Origin: Thiococcus pfennigii
GTDB taxonomy: Bacteria; Pseudomonadota; Gammaproteobacteria; Chromatiales; Chromatiaceae
Direction: 5' to 3'
Assembly (NCBI RefSeq): GCF_016583835.1
Contig: NZ_NRRW01000007.1
Span: 40,203 to 104,202, forward strand
Length of the DNA: 64,000 bases
Shown: positions 1 through 8,461 of the stretch, in pieces
Layout of the letters: each line of letters begins with the position of its first letter
How positions within the stretch are numbered: the first letter of the stretch is position 1
Position numbers and translations under genes: made by a program
Notes under the pieces: generated by a model
What the model saw: the letters and a program-made list of their open reading frames with translations, nothing else
Database searches by the model: none
Told to the model about the DNA's origin: nothing

Positions 1-271
1 TGTACCAGAGGGTCAGGCCGAGCAGCAGCGCCCCGGCGAGGAAGGCCAGGTTCCAGCCCGAGAGGCCGCGCTCGGCCGACAGGCGCAGCAGGTCCTGGCC
101 CTGACCGTTGGCGAGGAACAGATAGGCGACGGCGATGGACGCGACGGTCGCGTAGGCGCACAGCCAGAGGACACGGACCACCGAGTTCCAGAACAGGCTC
201 CAGAGGCGCAACAGGGGGCGGTCGGGCGCCGGCTCGATCGGCATTTGAGTCGGCGGGGCGGGCTTGGACAT
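1..271 (-). CDS. Membrane protein, N-terminal part (runs off the window)
   Basis: The reading frame starts with ATG at 271 on the minus strand and is open to the window edge (90 codons seen). It begins MSKPAPPTQMPIEP, a proline-rich cytosolic tail, followed by a hydrophobic segment (VLWLCAYATVASIAVAYLFL) and a second one near the cut end (WNLAFLAGALLLGLTLW). That predicts at least two membrane spans separated by a short polar loop. I do not recognise the family, and the function cannot be judged from this fragment. It is divergent from the GIY-YIG protein, with the two starts about 90 bp apart. Confidence 0.6.
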   Translation of the reverse strand, partial: MSKPAPPTQMPIEPAPDRPLLRLWSLFWNSVVRVLWLCAYATVASIAVAYLFLANGQGQDLLRLSAERGLSGWNLAFLAGALLLGLTLWY

Positions 272-359
272 GGCGAATCCCCAGGGACCGGTTCAGGAAG
301 AGAGTATCAGGTTGGCCGCCGACAACGGCCCGAGGGTCGACCCTTCTGCGAGAGCGTCG

Positions 360-863
360 ATGACGAGCGAGTCACGGACCCTACTCGGAAATATAGCACC
401 CGCGACGAGCCTTGATCCGTCGAGGCGACAGGACGCCCGGCCTGGGACCTATGTCGTCGTGCTCGAGCCGCGCGGTCGCGGTGTCGTCCCGATCGGTCGC
501 CTCGGCGAGTTGACGCTTGTCGCCGGGACCTACCTCTATGTCGGCAGCGCCCTCGGCCCGGGTGGCGTCGCGGCGCGCTGCCGCCATCACGAGCGGCTTG
601 CCGCGCGGCCGCATTGGCACCTCGACTACCTGCGCCCGTACTGCCGGATCCTGGGTTGCTGGGTCGCCCACGGGCGCGAGCGCCGCGAGCACGTCTGGGC
701 CAGGGCGCTCGGTGCCCTGCCCGAGGCAGGCTGGCCGCGTGCCGGCTTCGGGGCCAGCGATTGCGACTGCCCAGCGCACCTGATCTGGCACCCCGAGCCG
801 CCGAGCACGACCCTCTTCGAGGCGACGCTCGGGGAGGGTGCCTGGTCTCGGAAGCCCCCGTAG
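360..863 (+). CDS. GIY-YIG/DUF123 family nuclease-like protein
   Basis: About 167 residues. The motif pair GTYVVVLEPRG and AGTYLYVGSALGPGG is the GIY-YIG signature as it appears in the DUF123 (Uri superfamily) proteins, followed by the basic AARCRHHER stretch. The family is related to GIY-YIG endonucleases; its cellular role is not established. I chose ATG 360 because the domain begins about 28 residues later. A TTG at 264 extends the frame, but would overlap the start of the divergent membrane gene, and the added residues look non-conserved. The TAG stop is supplied by a REP-like palindrome beginning at 860. Confidence 0.75.
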   Translation: MTSESRTLLGNIAPATSLDPSRRQDARPGTYVVVLEPRGRGVVPIGRLGELTLVAGTYLYVGSALGPGGVAARCRHHERLAARPHWHLDYLRPYCRILGCWVAHGRERREHVWARALGALPEAGWPRAGFGASDCDCPAHLIWHPEPPSTTLFEATLGEGAWSRKPP

Positions 864-890
864 GGCGGGCAAGCGCAGCGCATCCCGCCG
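860..890. repeat. REP-like palindrome, GTAGGGCGGG type (copy 1)
   Basis: The unit starts GTAGGGCGGG, continues CAAGCGCAGCG and ends CATCCCGCCG, giving a GGCGGG/CCCGCC stem. A near-identical unit lies at 29296-29325, and a half unit (AGCGCAACGCATCCCGCCG) follows at 895-913. The first unit supplies the stop codon of the GIY-YIG gene. Confidence 0.7.
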
Positions 891-928
891 TTCCAGCGCA
901 ACGCATCCCGCCGTCTGCGACCGAGAGC

Positions 929-1014
929 GTAGGTGCGGCCTCAGCCGCATCGCAATCCGCCCCCGCAGACGGTGAGGGTCGTCGTGGCCCGCGTGCGGCT
1001 GACGCCGCACCTAC
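929..1014. repeat. Inverted repeat GTAGGTGCGGC / GCCGCACCTAC
   Basis: Two 21-base arms (929-949 and 994-1014) are reverse complements with one mismatch. They begin GTAGGTGCGG and end CCGCACCTAC. The arrangement is typical of a paired REP/BIME element in a spacer between convergent genes (DUF123 protein and YhbY). It could also act as a bidirectional transcription barrier. Confidence 0.65.
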
Positions 1015-1068
1015 AGCGAGTCAACCGACAGCCGCGCAAACCTGGTGGGTCATTTTCCGGGCGTTGCC

Positions 1069-1383
1069 TCAGTCCACCGGCAAGGCGAGCGGCTGGCGCT
1101 TCTTCGGGTTGGCGCGGAAGAAGGCGGCCGTGTGGCCGATGCGGTCGATCAGGGCGCCGGCGGTGCGCTCGGCGATCTCGGCGGCCAGGGCGTCGCGTTC
1201 GTCGCGGTCGCCGGCGGCGATCTTGACCTTGATCAACTCGTGGTGTTCGAGGGCGAGGCCGATCTCGTTCAGCACCGCGTCGCTCAAGCCGTGCTGGCCG
1301 ACGATGACGACGGGCTTGAGGTGGTGGACCTGGCGCTTCAGCCAGCGGCGCTGGCGTTCGGTGATGGGCTTGGATGGAGACAT
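1069..1383 (-). CDS. yhbY: YhbY-family CRM-domain RNA-binding protein
   Basis: This 104-residue protein is close to the usual size of YhbY. It carries the CRM (CRS1-YhbY) fold features: a basic N terminus (TERQRRWLKRQVHHLKP), the GxxG-type loop in VIVGQHGLSDAVL, and a C-terminal VALIDRIGHTAAFFR-like strand ending in basic ANPKKRQPL. The family binds pre-50S ribosomal particles in bacteria. ATG 1383 is chosen because the domain starts directly after it. In many gammaproteobacteria it sits divergent from rlmE; here the 576 bp upstream contain no rlmE. Confidence 0.88.
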   Translation of the reverse strand: MSPSKPITERQRRWLKRQVHHLKPVVIVGQHGLSDAVLNEIGLALEHHELIKVKIAAGDRDERDALAAEIAERTAGALIDRIGHTAAFFRANPKKRQPLALPVD

Positions 1384-1959
1384 GGATTCGGTCGGGTCGT
1401 GGCGGAAGTGGCAGTGGAGTCGAGTGGCCAGCGGCGGCGCGCTCGGCGGCCGGGGCACGGTCCGCGGTCGCCATCGGATCGCCCATGCGAGATAGGCGAA
1501 CCGAGGTGCCAGCGATCCCGTGTCGCCCGGGACCGGCATCGCGGAAGGCCAGCCGACGAGGCGTGGCGCGCCGGCCGTGTGATGCCCAGGCGGTCGCGGG
1601 TCGGGCTTGCCGTTGCACAGGCCGCGCTGCGGACAGTTTACCCGACTTGCCCTCGCGTCGTGCGTGGACCCCGTCGCTCGACGATGGCCCTGGGGGCTCG
1701 CGCTTGCGTTATCCCAATCCGCAGGGCCCCGAGCTTTGTGGCGAGATCCCGTTCGCCGTCGAATTCTCTGGCCGAGATCGAAGGCGCGATCCGGTTCTAC
1801 CCGTTGTGCAGCGGGCCAAGAGGCAGGGAAAGGAACAGCTGGTGTGGGAATCGACCTGGACCCAGCATGAGGACGCCAAGGGACCGCTGGGATTCTTGAC
1901 CCCCGAGCTAACGTGACCGGCCTTGCTCGACCTTCCACCGTCTGGTTTTGCGCCGGTCT
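1384..1959. other. Spacer without supported gene
   Basis: Between yhbY and the Uma2 gene the frames that are open do not resemble any family I know and have no convincing start sites. The stretch 1690-1910 has somewhat lower GC and may be decayed coding sequence, but nothing identifiable remains. No tRNA or clear terminator was seen. Confidence 0.5.
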
Positions 1960-2547
1960 TTATCCGTGCCGTCTTGTGGGTAGCAAGTCGGCAATGGCGA
2001 TTGCGCATCTCGGGGCGGCCAGCGGAGCAATCCGTTCGCCGGCTCGGAGCATCTGGACATCTTGGTAGGCGTCGCCGATAGGCGCTCGCCGGACCTCCAC
2101 GACAAGGTCGCGCAGATTGACGATCCAGTAATCGGCAATGGCGTTGCGTGCATAGGCGCGAGCCTTGCGATTGCGGTCGAAATCAAGGCTGCTGTCTGCC
2201 ACCTCGACGATCAGCAGGGCATCGGACGGATGACGCTCTGCATAGTCGCGGGGGCTTCCCGGCACAACGGCGATGTCGGGCTCCGGTTCCGAGGTGTCGT
2301 CGAGGGCCAAAGGCTTTTGGCTGCGGATGTAGGCGCCGTCTGAGACGCATTCGCGTAAAGCGGCCTCTGTCAAGTCCGCCGCGCACGCGTGCAGACTCTT
2401 CTGCAGGCTCATGTCGATGATGTATCCGTCGAGAAGTTCCAGGCGCACGTCGGAACCGAACCCCCCGACATCGACGATGTGTTCGTACTCGGCCCTTGAC
2501 CAGCAGTGGGTTTGGTGGGGTACGGTTTTTTGGGTAGCGTCGGCCAT
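1960..2547 (-). CDS. Uma2 family (DUF820) PD-(D/E)XK nuclease-like protein
   Basis: 195 residues. The order of motifs fits Uma2: an N-terminal LELLDGYIIDMS strand, the acidic PEPDIAVVPGSP segment, then LLIVEVADSSLDFDRNRKARAYA, which carries the catalytic E-V-A and trailing lysine region, and ADYWIVNLRD. Uma2 proteins have a restriction-endonuclease-like fold and are common in cyanobacteria and sulfur bacteria; their substrate is unknown. ATG 2547 is preferred because GGAG lies about nine bases upstream. A longer frame back to 2658 is open but not Uma2-like. Confidence 0.85.
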   Translation of the reverse strand: MADATQKTVPHQTHCWSRAEYEHIVDVGGFGSDVRLELLDGYIIDMSLQKSLHACAADLTEAALRECVSDGAYIRSQKPLALDDTSEPEPDIAVVPGSPRDYAERHPSDALLIVEVADSSLDFDRNRKARAYARNAIADYWIVNLRDLVVEVRRAPIGDAYQDVQMLRAGERIAPLAAPRCAIAIADLLPTRRHG

Positions 2548-2659
2548 TGGCTTGGCTCCAGCCGGCTGTATCTGGCGTCGACTGGTAGCTGAAGAGTTCG
2601 CGGTCATGCTGTGGTCGGATACTAAGTGACGATTCAAGAACAACCGGCGCATCTTCATT

Positions 2660-2772
2660 TTGAACTACCAAACACGCGAAACATGCGAAACACGCGAAAA
2701 GTAGAATATACGCGGGGGAATCTGCCATTTTTTCGCGACTTTTGCGCGTTTCGTTGTTTCTTGTCTTCCGCG
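2660..2772. repeat. Clustered CGCGAAACA-type short repeats
   Basis: Just upstream of the Uma2 gene the motif ACGCGAAAC / ATGCGAAAC recurs three times (about 2670-2700), and its complement (TTTTCGCGAC, TTTGCGCGTTTCG) recurs at 2728-2757. Together they form an imperfect inverted repeat about 90 bp long. The remainder up to 3123 contains one more clear palindrome (GGCGGAAC / GTTCCGCC, about 3008-3031) and no supported gene. Confidence 0.45.
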
Positions 2773-3123
2773 TGCTTGTATCGGTTGTTTCCGCGCCGTT
2801 CCTGAGGATGGTCAATCCAGCAGAGCCTGGGGTTCAGCGCGAATCATCGGAAAATAGGGCCGACTGGACGCGCGATCGAGACGGAAGCCATGACCCGGCG
2901 AAAGGGTGGGGTGAGGTACGAATCCCAGCATCGGGCGGTTGGCAAGGCCCCGAAATCGCTCGCCCGCGCAGGCTGGGCCAGTCTACGATCCGTAACGGCG
3001 TTCGTCGGGCGGAACGCGAAGCGGTTCCGCCATGACGCGGCCGGGGGGTCGTCCGTGAGGCGCTCGGGCGCCGGATCCTGGATCGCCCTGGCGGGCCGCG
3101 ACCCTCCAATCCTCGGGCGCCGC

Positions 3124-3897
3124 TCAGCGTTGCGCCTCGATGGCCTCGAGGACGCCGTCCCAGAGGCGCAGTCGGGCGCAGATGGCCTCCTCGGCCGCGG
3201 TCGCGGCCTCCGCGATCCGCTCGGCGTCATCGTCGCAGAGGGCCGCGAGCAGGCGCAGCGACAGCGGGCCGTGGAAGTCCTCGTCGAGGTGGATGTGGCG
3301 CTCCAGATACTGATGGAAACGCGGTGCCCGCGTCGCGTCGACGGCCGTCGCGGCGAGGAGGCGGCGGAAGATGTCCGGGATCGCCTGTTCGCGACCGAAG
3401 GCGAGCGCGGCGGCGGCCATGTGCGGTTTGCCGGCACGGATGAAGCCGAAGGTCGTCTCGCAGAAACAGCGCGCCGGTAGCGGTACCAGGGCGCCGTAGA
3501 GGGCGGCGTCGACGCCCTGTTCGGCGACGCGCTCGAGGAAGCGGCGCGGGCGCTCGGCGTCGGCGCCGATCTCGGTCATCGCCGCGAGGTAGCCCTCGAA
3601 GTGGCTCGTGTAGTGGATCGTCCCCTCGGCATCCGGGATCGCGTCCGACTCCTCTTCGAGTACCAACTGATTGATGAAGTGGCGCACCGCTGGATCGCCG
3701 CTCGGCAGCCAGGGGACTCGGGTCGGCGCGACCTCGTCTTGCAGGTACTTGATCAGGGACATGAAGTCCCAGACCGAGTAGACGTGGTGGGCCATGAAGA
3801 TCCGCAGGTCGGCGAGGTCGCGCAAGGCGGCGTAGAGGGGGTGTTGGTCGAGCTCTTCCCGGAGGGGGCGCAGCGGTTCGAAGTCGAAGTCGGGCAT
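3124..3897 (-). CDS. DUF3050 (heme-oxygenase-like fold) protein
   Basis: 257 residues starting MPDFDFEPLRP. The sequence DLRIFMAHHVYSVWDFMSLIKYLQ, followed by VPWLPSGDP, LVLEEESD and YTSHFEGYLAAM, is characteristic of DUF3050. This family has a heme-oxygenase/TENA-like helical fold. Several histidines and glutamates (HHVY, EEESD, HIHLDEDFHGPLS) are placed as in helical metal-binding oxygenases, so a di-iron or heme-related role is possible but inferred. ATG 3897 fits the start of the domain; the open frame further upstream is not family-like. Confidence 0.82.
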   Translation of the reverse strand: MPDFDFEPLRPLREELDQHPLYAALRDLADLRIFMAHHVYSVWDFMSLIKYLQDEVAPTRVPWLPSGDPAVRHFINQLVLEEESDAIPDAEGTIHYTSHFEGYLAAMTEIGADAERPRRFLERVAEQGVDAALYGALVPLPARCFCETTFGFIRAGKPHMAAAALAFGREQAIPDIFRRLLAATAVDATRAPRFHQYLERHIHLDEDFHGPLSLRLLAALCDDDAERIAEAATAAEEAICARLRLWDGVLEAIEAQR

Positions 3898-4334
3898 GGC
3901 GATGCAGTCCTGTGGCCCGCGCCCAGGCCGGCGCTGAGCGCCGATGATAGCATGCGCCCCCGCAGCGAACGACCGGGCGATGAGGCCGGCGAGGCGGGGC
4001 CTTTCGGAACAGCGGGAGAAGGCAGCCGAGGCGTATCGGCCGACTCCGCAGGCGTCGCCTGCCCAGGAGACGACGGTCCGGGCCTGGGCGACGCCCAACT
4101 CGCTCGCCCTGGGAGGCGTCGCAGGGCTGATCCGTTCTGTGGCCTTTTTCGTTCAGAGTGAAGGGTTGGCGGTCGATCCTCGACTGGGTTGGTGCTCAGG
4201 CGAATGCTCGCCTCTCGCGGCGGTCGAGACGGCGGCCGCGGAGGCCCATCCCGCACGGCCGTGCCAATGACCGCGCGGCACACGCGGTCCGGTTAGCCCC
4301 GCGCGCCCAACCCCGCCCCCTCGCACGGCGCCGC

Positions 4335-4483
4335 GGCCCGTAGGTCGGGTTACGCCCCCGCGGGGGCGTAACCCGACGGCCGACACCGTGGCGCTCTCCG
4401 AGGCCCCTGTCGGGTTACGGCGCGCGCAATCCTTTGTTTTACAAGGACCTCTGTGCCGGCGCGCCTAACCCGACCTACGGGCC
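4335..4483. repeat. Palindromic repeat element GTAGGTCGGGTTA (copy 1, complete)
   Basis: The outer arms GGCCCGTAGGTCGGGTTA (4335-4352) and TAACCCGACCTACGGGCC (4466-4483) are perfect 18-bp inverted repeats. Inside are a second hairpin (CGCCCCCGCGGGGGCG followed by TAACCCGAC) and the internal TGTCGGGTTACGGCGCGC. A second complete copy lies at 19651-19788 and partial copies at about 19376, 19815 and 49494. The length (about 140-150 bp), terminal inverted repeats and lack of coding capacity fit a REP/BIME or MITE-type element. Confidence 0.75.
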
Positions 4484-4498
4484 GTGCCATCGGCACAG

Positions 4499-4542
4499 GC
4501 GACGCCGGCGGATCAGAACGGATCCGCCCTGGGAGGCGTCGC
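4499..4542. repeat. Strong hairpin directly upstream of the rpsF promoter
   Basis: Nested arms GCGACGCC...GGCGTCGC and GGCGGATC...GATCCGCC form a near-continuous 16-bp stem ending 10 bp before the -35 box. The 17 bases at its right side (GCCCTGGGAGGCGTCGC, 4526-4542) also occur at 4106-4122. The hairpin may therefore be a repeat remnant rather than a dedicated regulatory site. The rest of 3898-4661 shows no gene. Confidence 0.55.
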
Positions 4543-4551
4543 GGTAAATCT

Positions 4552-4579
4552 TTGACAGCCCCTCGCGCCTCCGTATAAT
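4552..4579 (+). promoter_or_regulatory. Sigma-70 promoter of the rpsF operon
   Basis: A perfect -35 TTGACA (4552-4557) is followed, after 16 bp, by a perfect -10 TATAAT (4574-4579). The rpsF start is at 4662, leaving a leader of about 75 bases. This is the best vegetative promoter in the window and is consistent with high expression of ribosomal proteins. Confidence 0.88.
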
Positions 4580-4661
4580 TCCCGGTTTGCCCCTGTCCCG
4601 GGGTGATCTCCTTGCCTCACCGCGCCCTTGCGGGAGGCTGTCCAATCCGAAAGGAGCGTCC

Positions 4662-5033
4662 ATGCGACATTATGAAGTGGTCTTTCTGGTTCATCCGAGC
4701 CAGAGCGAACAGGTGCCGGCGATGGTCGAGCGCTACCGTGCCAATCTGGAGCGGCGCGGCGGCAAGGTCCATCGCCTCGAGGATTGGGGCCGGCGTCAGC
4801 TGGCCTATCCGATCAACAAGATCCACAAGGCGCACTACGTGCTCCTCAACATCGAGTGCGACCAGGAGGCCCTCGACGAGCTTGAGAATGCCTTCCGTTT
4901 CAACGATGCGGTGCTGCGCAACCTCATCATCAAGCGTGATTCGGCCGTGACCGACCCCTCGCCGCTCGTCAAGAGCGCCGAGGATCGCGAGTCGCCCGAG
5001 CAGCCCTCGCGCGACAAGCCCAACGACGAATAA
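4662..5033 (+). CDS. rpsF: 30S ribosomal protein S6
   Basis: 123 residues starting [19 protein letters not shown], with [19 protein letters not shown], which is diagnostic of S6. The protein binds S18 in the platform of the 30S subunit. The acidic tail after residue 100 ([19 protein letters not shown]) is like the poly-glutamate-modified tail region of enterobacterial S6. ATG 4662 has a strong ribosome site, AAAGGAG, and sits behind the promoter at 4552. It is followed 26 bp later by rpsR. Confidence 0.98.
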   Translation: MRHYEVVFLVHPSQSEQVPAMVERYRANLERRGGKVHRLEDWGRRQLAYPINKIHKAHYVLLNIECDQEALDELENAFRFNDAVLRNLIIKRDSAVTDPSPLVKSAEDRESPEQPSRDKPNDE

Positions 5034-5059
5034 GGCCGAACCCGGCTCAGGAGATTGCC

Positions 5060-5284
5060 ATGTCCCGTTTCTTCCGTCGCAAGCGTTATTGCCGTTTCAC
5101 CGCCGAGGGCATCGAGGAGATCGATTACAAGGATCTCAACCTGCTGAAGGCCTACGTCAGCGAGTCGGGCAAGATCGTGCCGAGCCGTATCACGGGGACC
5201 TCGGCCCGCTATCAGCGTCAGTTGGCGATGGCCGTCAAGCGCGCACGCTTTCTCGCGCTGCTGCCCTATACCGACGGGCATTGA
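5060..5284 (+). CDS. rpsR: 30S ribosomal protein S18
   Basis: 74 residues, standard length. The N-terminal [13 protein letters not shown] and the central [35 protein letters not shown] are unmistakable for S18. It partners with S6 and is co-transcribed with rpsF. CAGGAG precedes the ATG. Downstream, about 100 bp separate it from the DUF2232 membrane gene. Confidence 0.98.
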   Translation: MSRFFRRKRYCRFTAEGIEEIDYKDLNLLKAYVSESGKIVPSRITGTSARYQRQLAMAVKRARFLALLPYTDGH

Positions 5285-5390
5285 TCGGCGCGCCCGCGCG
5301 CTGGCCGCTCGACGGCACGGCCCACGTCTCCTCGCGAGGCGAGGTTCGCTGCGCCCGGCCGGCCCGCTCGTCGCATCCGCCTAGCGCGTG

Positions 5391-6308
5391 ATGAAAGCCC
5401 TCGCCCATTTCGCAATGCGCGGCCGCTCGCAGGCCGCTCTGGTGGCGTCCACCGGGGCGGTCTTGTCGGTGTTGCCGATCATCGGCCTGTTCGCGGCCCT
5501 CGCGAGCGCGGCCGTCGTCGCCCTGGCGACCCTGCGTCAGGGGGCCGGCGAGGGGGCGCTCTTGACCGTCTTCGCCGGTCTCGGCGGCGGCCTGCTGGCC
5601 TGGCTGGCCCTCGGCAGCCCGCTGCCGGCGCTCGGCTTCTGGCTCGCCTACTGGCTACCGGTCTGGGCGCTCGCGGTGGTGCTCGGCTGGTCGCGGTCGT
5701 TGTCGCTCGCGGTCCAGGCGGCGGCGCTGATCGCGCTCGTCGCGCTGGCCCTCGTCTATCTGCTGACCGGCGGGTCGGGCGAGGTCTGGATGGCGATGCT
5801 CGAGCCGCTGACCCAGGCGCTGATCGAGGCGCGCGTCATCGACGCGGCCGAGAGCCCGCAGCTGATCGCGCAGATCGCCGGCTGGATGCCCGGACTGCTC
5901 ACGGCCTCCGTCTATCTGATGGTCCTGATCTCGCTGCTGCTGGGGCGTTGGTGGCAATCGCTGCTGTACGGACCGGGCGGCTTCGGGGCCGAGTACCGCG
6001 CGCTGCGGATCCATCCGGTGCTGGGCTTGGTGACGATCGCGCTGCACTTGGTCGTCGTCTTCACGAACGCCAACTGGGCGGTCGCCGCGCTCGTGATCGT
6101 CGGCGTGCTGCTCGTGCTCCAGGGGCTCGCGGTGCTCCATGCCCTGAGCGTCGCGCGCAACGCGCGCCCGGGTTGGCTGGTGGGGCTCTATGTCCTGTTC
6201 GTGCTGGGCTTCCCGCTCCCGCAGTTGGTCATCGCCGGGATCGGGCTGGCCGACCTCTGGGCGGATTGGCGGCGGCGGCTCGAACGGCGCAAGCAGGATC
6301 GGTCGTGA
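5391..6308 (+). CDS. DUF2232 (YybS-like) multi-span membrane protein
   Basis: About 305 residues and strongly hydrophobic, with roughly eight predicted membrane segments (for example VLPIIGLFAALASAAVVALATL, LVYLLTGG, VLGLVTIALHLVVVF, LVLQGLAVLHAL). DUF2232 proteins are commonly encoded between rpsR and rplI in gammaproteobacteria, as here; their function is unknown. GTG 5388 directly precedes ATG 5391, so either may be used. The C terminus is basic (RRRLERRKQDRS), consistent with a cytoplasmic end. Confidence 0.88.
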   Translation: MKALAHFAMRGRSQAALVASTGAVLSVLPIIGLFAALASAAVVALATLRQGAGEGALLTVFAGLGGGLLAWLALGSPLPALGFWLAYWLPVWALAVVLGWSRSLSLAVQAAALIALVALALVYLLTGGSGEVWMAMLEPLTQALIEARVIDAAESPQLIAQIAGWMPGLLTASVYLMVLISLLLGRWWQSLLYGPGGFGAEYRALRIHPVLGLVTIALHLVVVFTNANWAVAALVIVGVLLVLQGLAVLHALSVARNARPGWLVGLYVLFVLGFPLPQLVIAGIGLADLWADWRRRLERRKQDRS

Positions 6309-6351
6309 CGGCGCGCGGAAATCTGAATTCTGGCTTACGAGGAATAATCAA

Positions 6352-6801
6352 GTGGAAGTCATCCTGTTGAAGAAGGTCTCTGGCCTCGGGGCGCTGGGGG
6401 ACAAGGTGTCCGTGCGGCCGGGATACGGCCGCAACTATCTGATACCGCAGGGGTTTGCGGTGCCTGCCACGGCCTCGAACCTGCAAGCGTTCGAGGAGCG
6501 TCGCGCCGAGTTGGAGCGCGAGGCAGCCGCCACGCTGGCCGCCGCCGAGGCGCGCCGCGAGCGGTTCGCGGGGCTGACCGTGACGATCGCGCGCCGGGCC
6601 GGCGACGAGGGTCGGCTGTTCGGGTCGGTCGGTGCCGTCGATATCGTCGAGGCGGTTGCTGCCCACGAGATCGAACTCGGCAAGCACGAGGTGCGGTTGC
6701 CCGCCGGTCCGCTGCGCGCGGCCGGCGAGCACGAGGTGACGCTGCACCTGCACGCCGACGTCGACGCGACCATCACCGTCGAGATCGTCGCCGAGTCCTG
6801 A
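6352..6801 (+). CDS. rplI: 50S ribosomal protein L9
   Basis: 149 residues from a GTG start: VEVILLKKVSGLGALGDKVSV, with the conserved PGYGRNYLIPQGFA loop of the N-terminal rRNA-binding domain. A long connecting helix (about 45-80) and the C-terminal domain (GRLFGSVG, VTLHLHADVDATITVEIV) follow. GTG 6352 is chosen because ACGAGGA lies about ten bases upstream and the protein then matches L9 from residue 1. It is the last ribosomal gene of this operon, followed by a strong hairpin. Confidence 0.97.
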   Translation: MEVILLKKVSGLGALGDKVSVRPGYGRNYLIPQGFAVPATASNLQAFEERRAELEREAAATLAAAEARRERFAGLTVTIARRAGDEGRLFGSVGAVDIVEAVAAHEIELGKHEVRLPAGPLRAAGEHEVTLHLHADVDATITVEIVAES

Positions 6802-6814
6802 ACCTGCGTGTTGC

Positions 6815-6848
6815 GACGGGCCGGCCGCTCTGGAGCGGCCGGCCCGTC
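6815..6848. terminator. Perfect 16-bp stem after rplI
   Basis: GACGGGCCGGCCGCTC (6815-6830) pairs perfectly with GAGCGGCCGGCCCGTC (6833-6848), across a 2-base centre. It lies 14 bp after the rplI stop. There is no clean T-tract, so it may be an RNA-stabilising 3' end or a weak/bidirectional terminator separating the ribosomal genes from dnaB. Confidence 0.6.
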
Positions 6849-7054
6849 GGCCATCCCAATTCTCTGCGAATGCCGGCCGGGACGGGGCTTCGCTCCCCAT
6901 TGCCGTCGTTGGTGCCCGGTAGGACAATCCGATCGTTCCCGCTCGGCCGCCCGACGCCCCGCTTGACCGGTGCCGAGGCCGAGATCCCTGCGGTCCGCCG
7001 ACGGCGCGTGCCCGCGGACCCTCTCCGATCCCGAATCGACGGCCCCTGTTGAGC

Positions 7055-8461
7055 ATGAGCGACACGAATCCGTTTCCGTCGCAGGTCGGTGTCCCCGATG
7101 GCCGGGGCGGCCATCTGCGGCTGCCTCCGCACAATGTCCAGGCCGAGCAATCGCTGCTCGGTGGTCTGATGCTCGACAACGCGACCTGGGAGCGGGTCGC
7201 CGATGCGGTCCAGGAGCACGACTTCTACCGCCGCGAGCACCGGCTGATCTTCCGCGCCATCGCCCGGCTCGCCGAGGGTGATCAGCCGTTCGACGTGGTC
7301 ACGCTGGCCGAGACCCTCGAGCGCAACGGCGCGCTCGAGGACGCCGGCGGCCTGCCGTACCTCGGCAACCTGGTCCAGGACACCCCGAGCGCCGCGAACA
7401 TCAAGGCCTACGCCAAGATCGTGCGCGAGCACGCGGTGCTGCGGCGGATGATCTCGGCCGGCACCGATATCGCCGACAGCGCCTACAATCCGCAGGGGCG
7501 CGAGGTCGTGGACCTCCTCGACGAGGCCGAGCGGCGGGTCTTCGAGATCGCCGAGCAGCAGGCCCGCGGGGGTGGCGGCTTCCAGCCGATCAAGGACCTG
7601 CTGCGCCAGGCCGTCGAGCGGGTCGATAAGCTCTTCCAGAGCGATGATCCGATCACCGGCCTGCCGACCGGCTTCCAGGACTTCGACATGATGACCTCGG
7701 GCCTCCAGCCCGCGGACCTGATCATCGTCGCCGGGCGCCCGTCGATGGGCAAGACCTCGTTCGCGATGAACATCGCCGAGCATGCGGCGATCAAGACGCG
7801 CCGCCCGGTCGCGGTCTTCAGTATGGAGATGCCGGGCGATGCGCTCGCGATGCGCATGATGTCCTCGCTCGGGCGCATCGATCAGCACCGGGTGCGCACC
7901 GGCAAGCTCGGCGACGAGGAGTGGCCGCGCCTGACGTCGGCCGTGCACATCCTCGCCGAGGTGCCCCTCTTCATCGACGACACCCCGGCCCTGACGCCGA
8001 CCGAGGTGCGCGCCCGGGCGCGGCGCCTCAAACGCGAGCACGACGACCTGGCGCTGATCGTGCTCGACTACATCCAGCTGATGCAGGCCCCGAGCGTCGG
8101 GGAGAACCGCGCCACCGAGATCTCGGCGATCTCCCGCTCGCTCAAGGCCCTGGCCAAGGAGCTCGATGTGCCGGTCATCGCCCTCTCGCAGCTCAACCGC
8201 AGCCTGGAGCAGCGGCCGAACAAGCGCCCGGTGATGTCGGATCTGCGCGAATCGGGCGCGATCGAGCAGGATGCGGACCTGATCGTCTTCATCTACCGCG
8301 ACGAGGTCTATCACGAGGACAGCAAGGACAAGGGCATCGCCGAGATCATCATCGCCAAGCAGCGTAACGGCCCGATCGGCACGACCCGCCTGACCTTCCT
8401 CGGCAAGTACACCAAGTTCGAGAACTTCATCGCCGACGTCTACGGGGAGGACGGGTTTTGA
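7055..8461 (+). CDS. dnaB: Replicative DNA helicase DnaB
   Basis: 468 residues. The N-terminal domain (PPHNVQAEQSLLGGLMLD, about 20-120) and the RecA-like core are both present: Walker A in VAGRPSMGKTSFAMN (about residue 227), Walker B LIVLDYIQLM, and the C-terminal DLRESGAIEQDADLIVFIYRDEVY. It unwinds DNA at the replication fork as a hexamer. A TTG two codons earlier could also start the frame; ATG 7055 is preferred. Its stop overlaps the TTG start of alr (TTGA), which indicates translational coupling. No intein is present in the Walker A region. Confidence 0.97.
   Translation: MSDTNPFPSQVGVPDGRGGHLRLPPHNVQAEQSLLGGLMLDNATWERVADAVQEHDFYRREHRLIFRAIARLAEGDQPFDVVTLAETLERNGALEDAGGLPYLGNLVQDTPSAANIKAYAKIVREHAVLRRMISAGTDIADSAYNPQGREVVDLLDEAERRVFEIAEQQARGGGGFQPIKDLLRQAVERVDKLFQSDDPITGLPTGFQDFDMMTSGLQPADLIIVAGRPSMGKTSFAMNIAEHAAIKTRRPVAVFSMEMPGDALAMRMMSSLGRIDQHRVRTGKLGDEEWPRLTSAVHILAEVPLFIDDTPALTPTEVRARARRLKREHDDLALIVLDYIQLMQAPSVGENRATEISAISRSLKALAKELDVPVIALSQLNRSLEQRPNKRPVMSDLRESGAIEQDADLIVFIYRDEVYHEDSKDKGIAEIIIAKQRNGPIGTTRLTFLGKYTKFENFIADVYGEDGF

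Noticed and set aside
6773..8314. A 513-codon open frame on the minus strand across dnaB
   Set aside because: It is antisense to a clear DnaB, has the composition of GC-rich shadow coding (runs of histidine, arginine, aspartate) and no family motifs.
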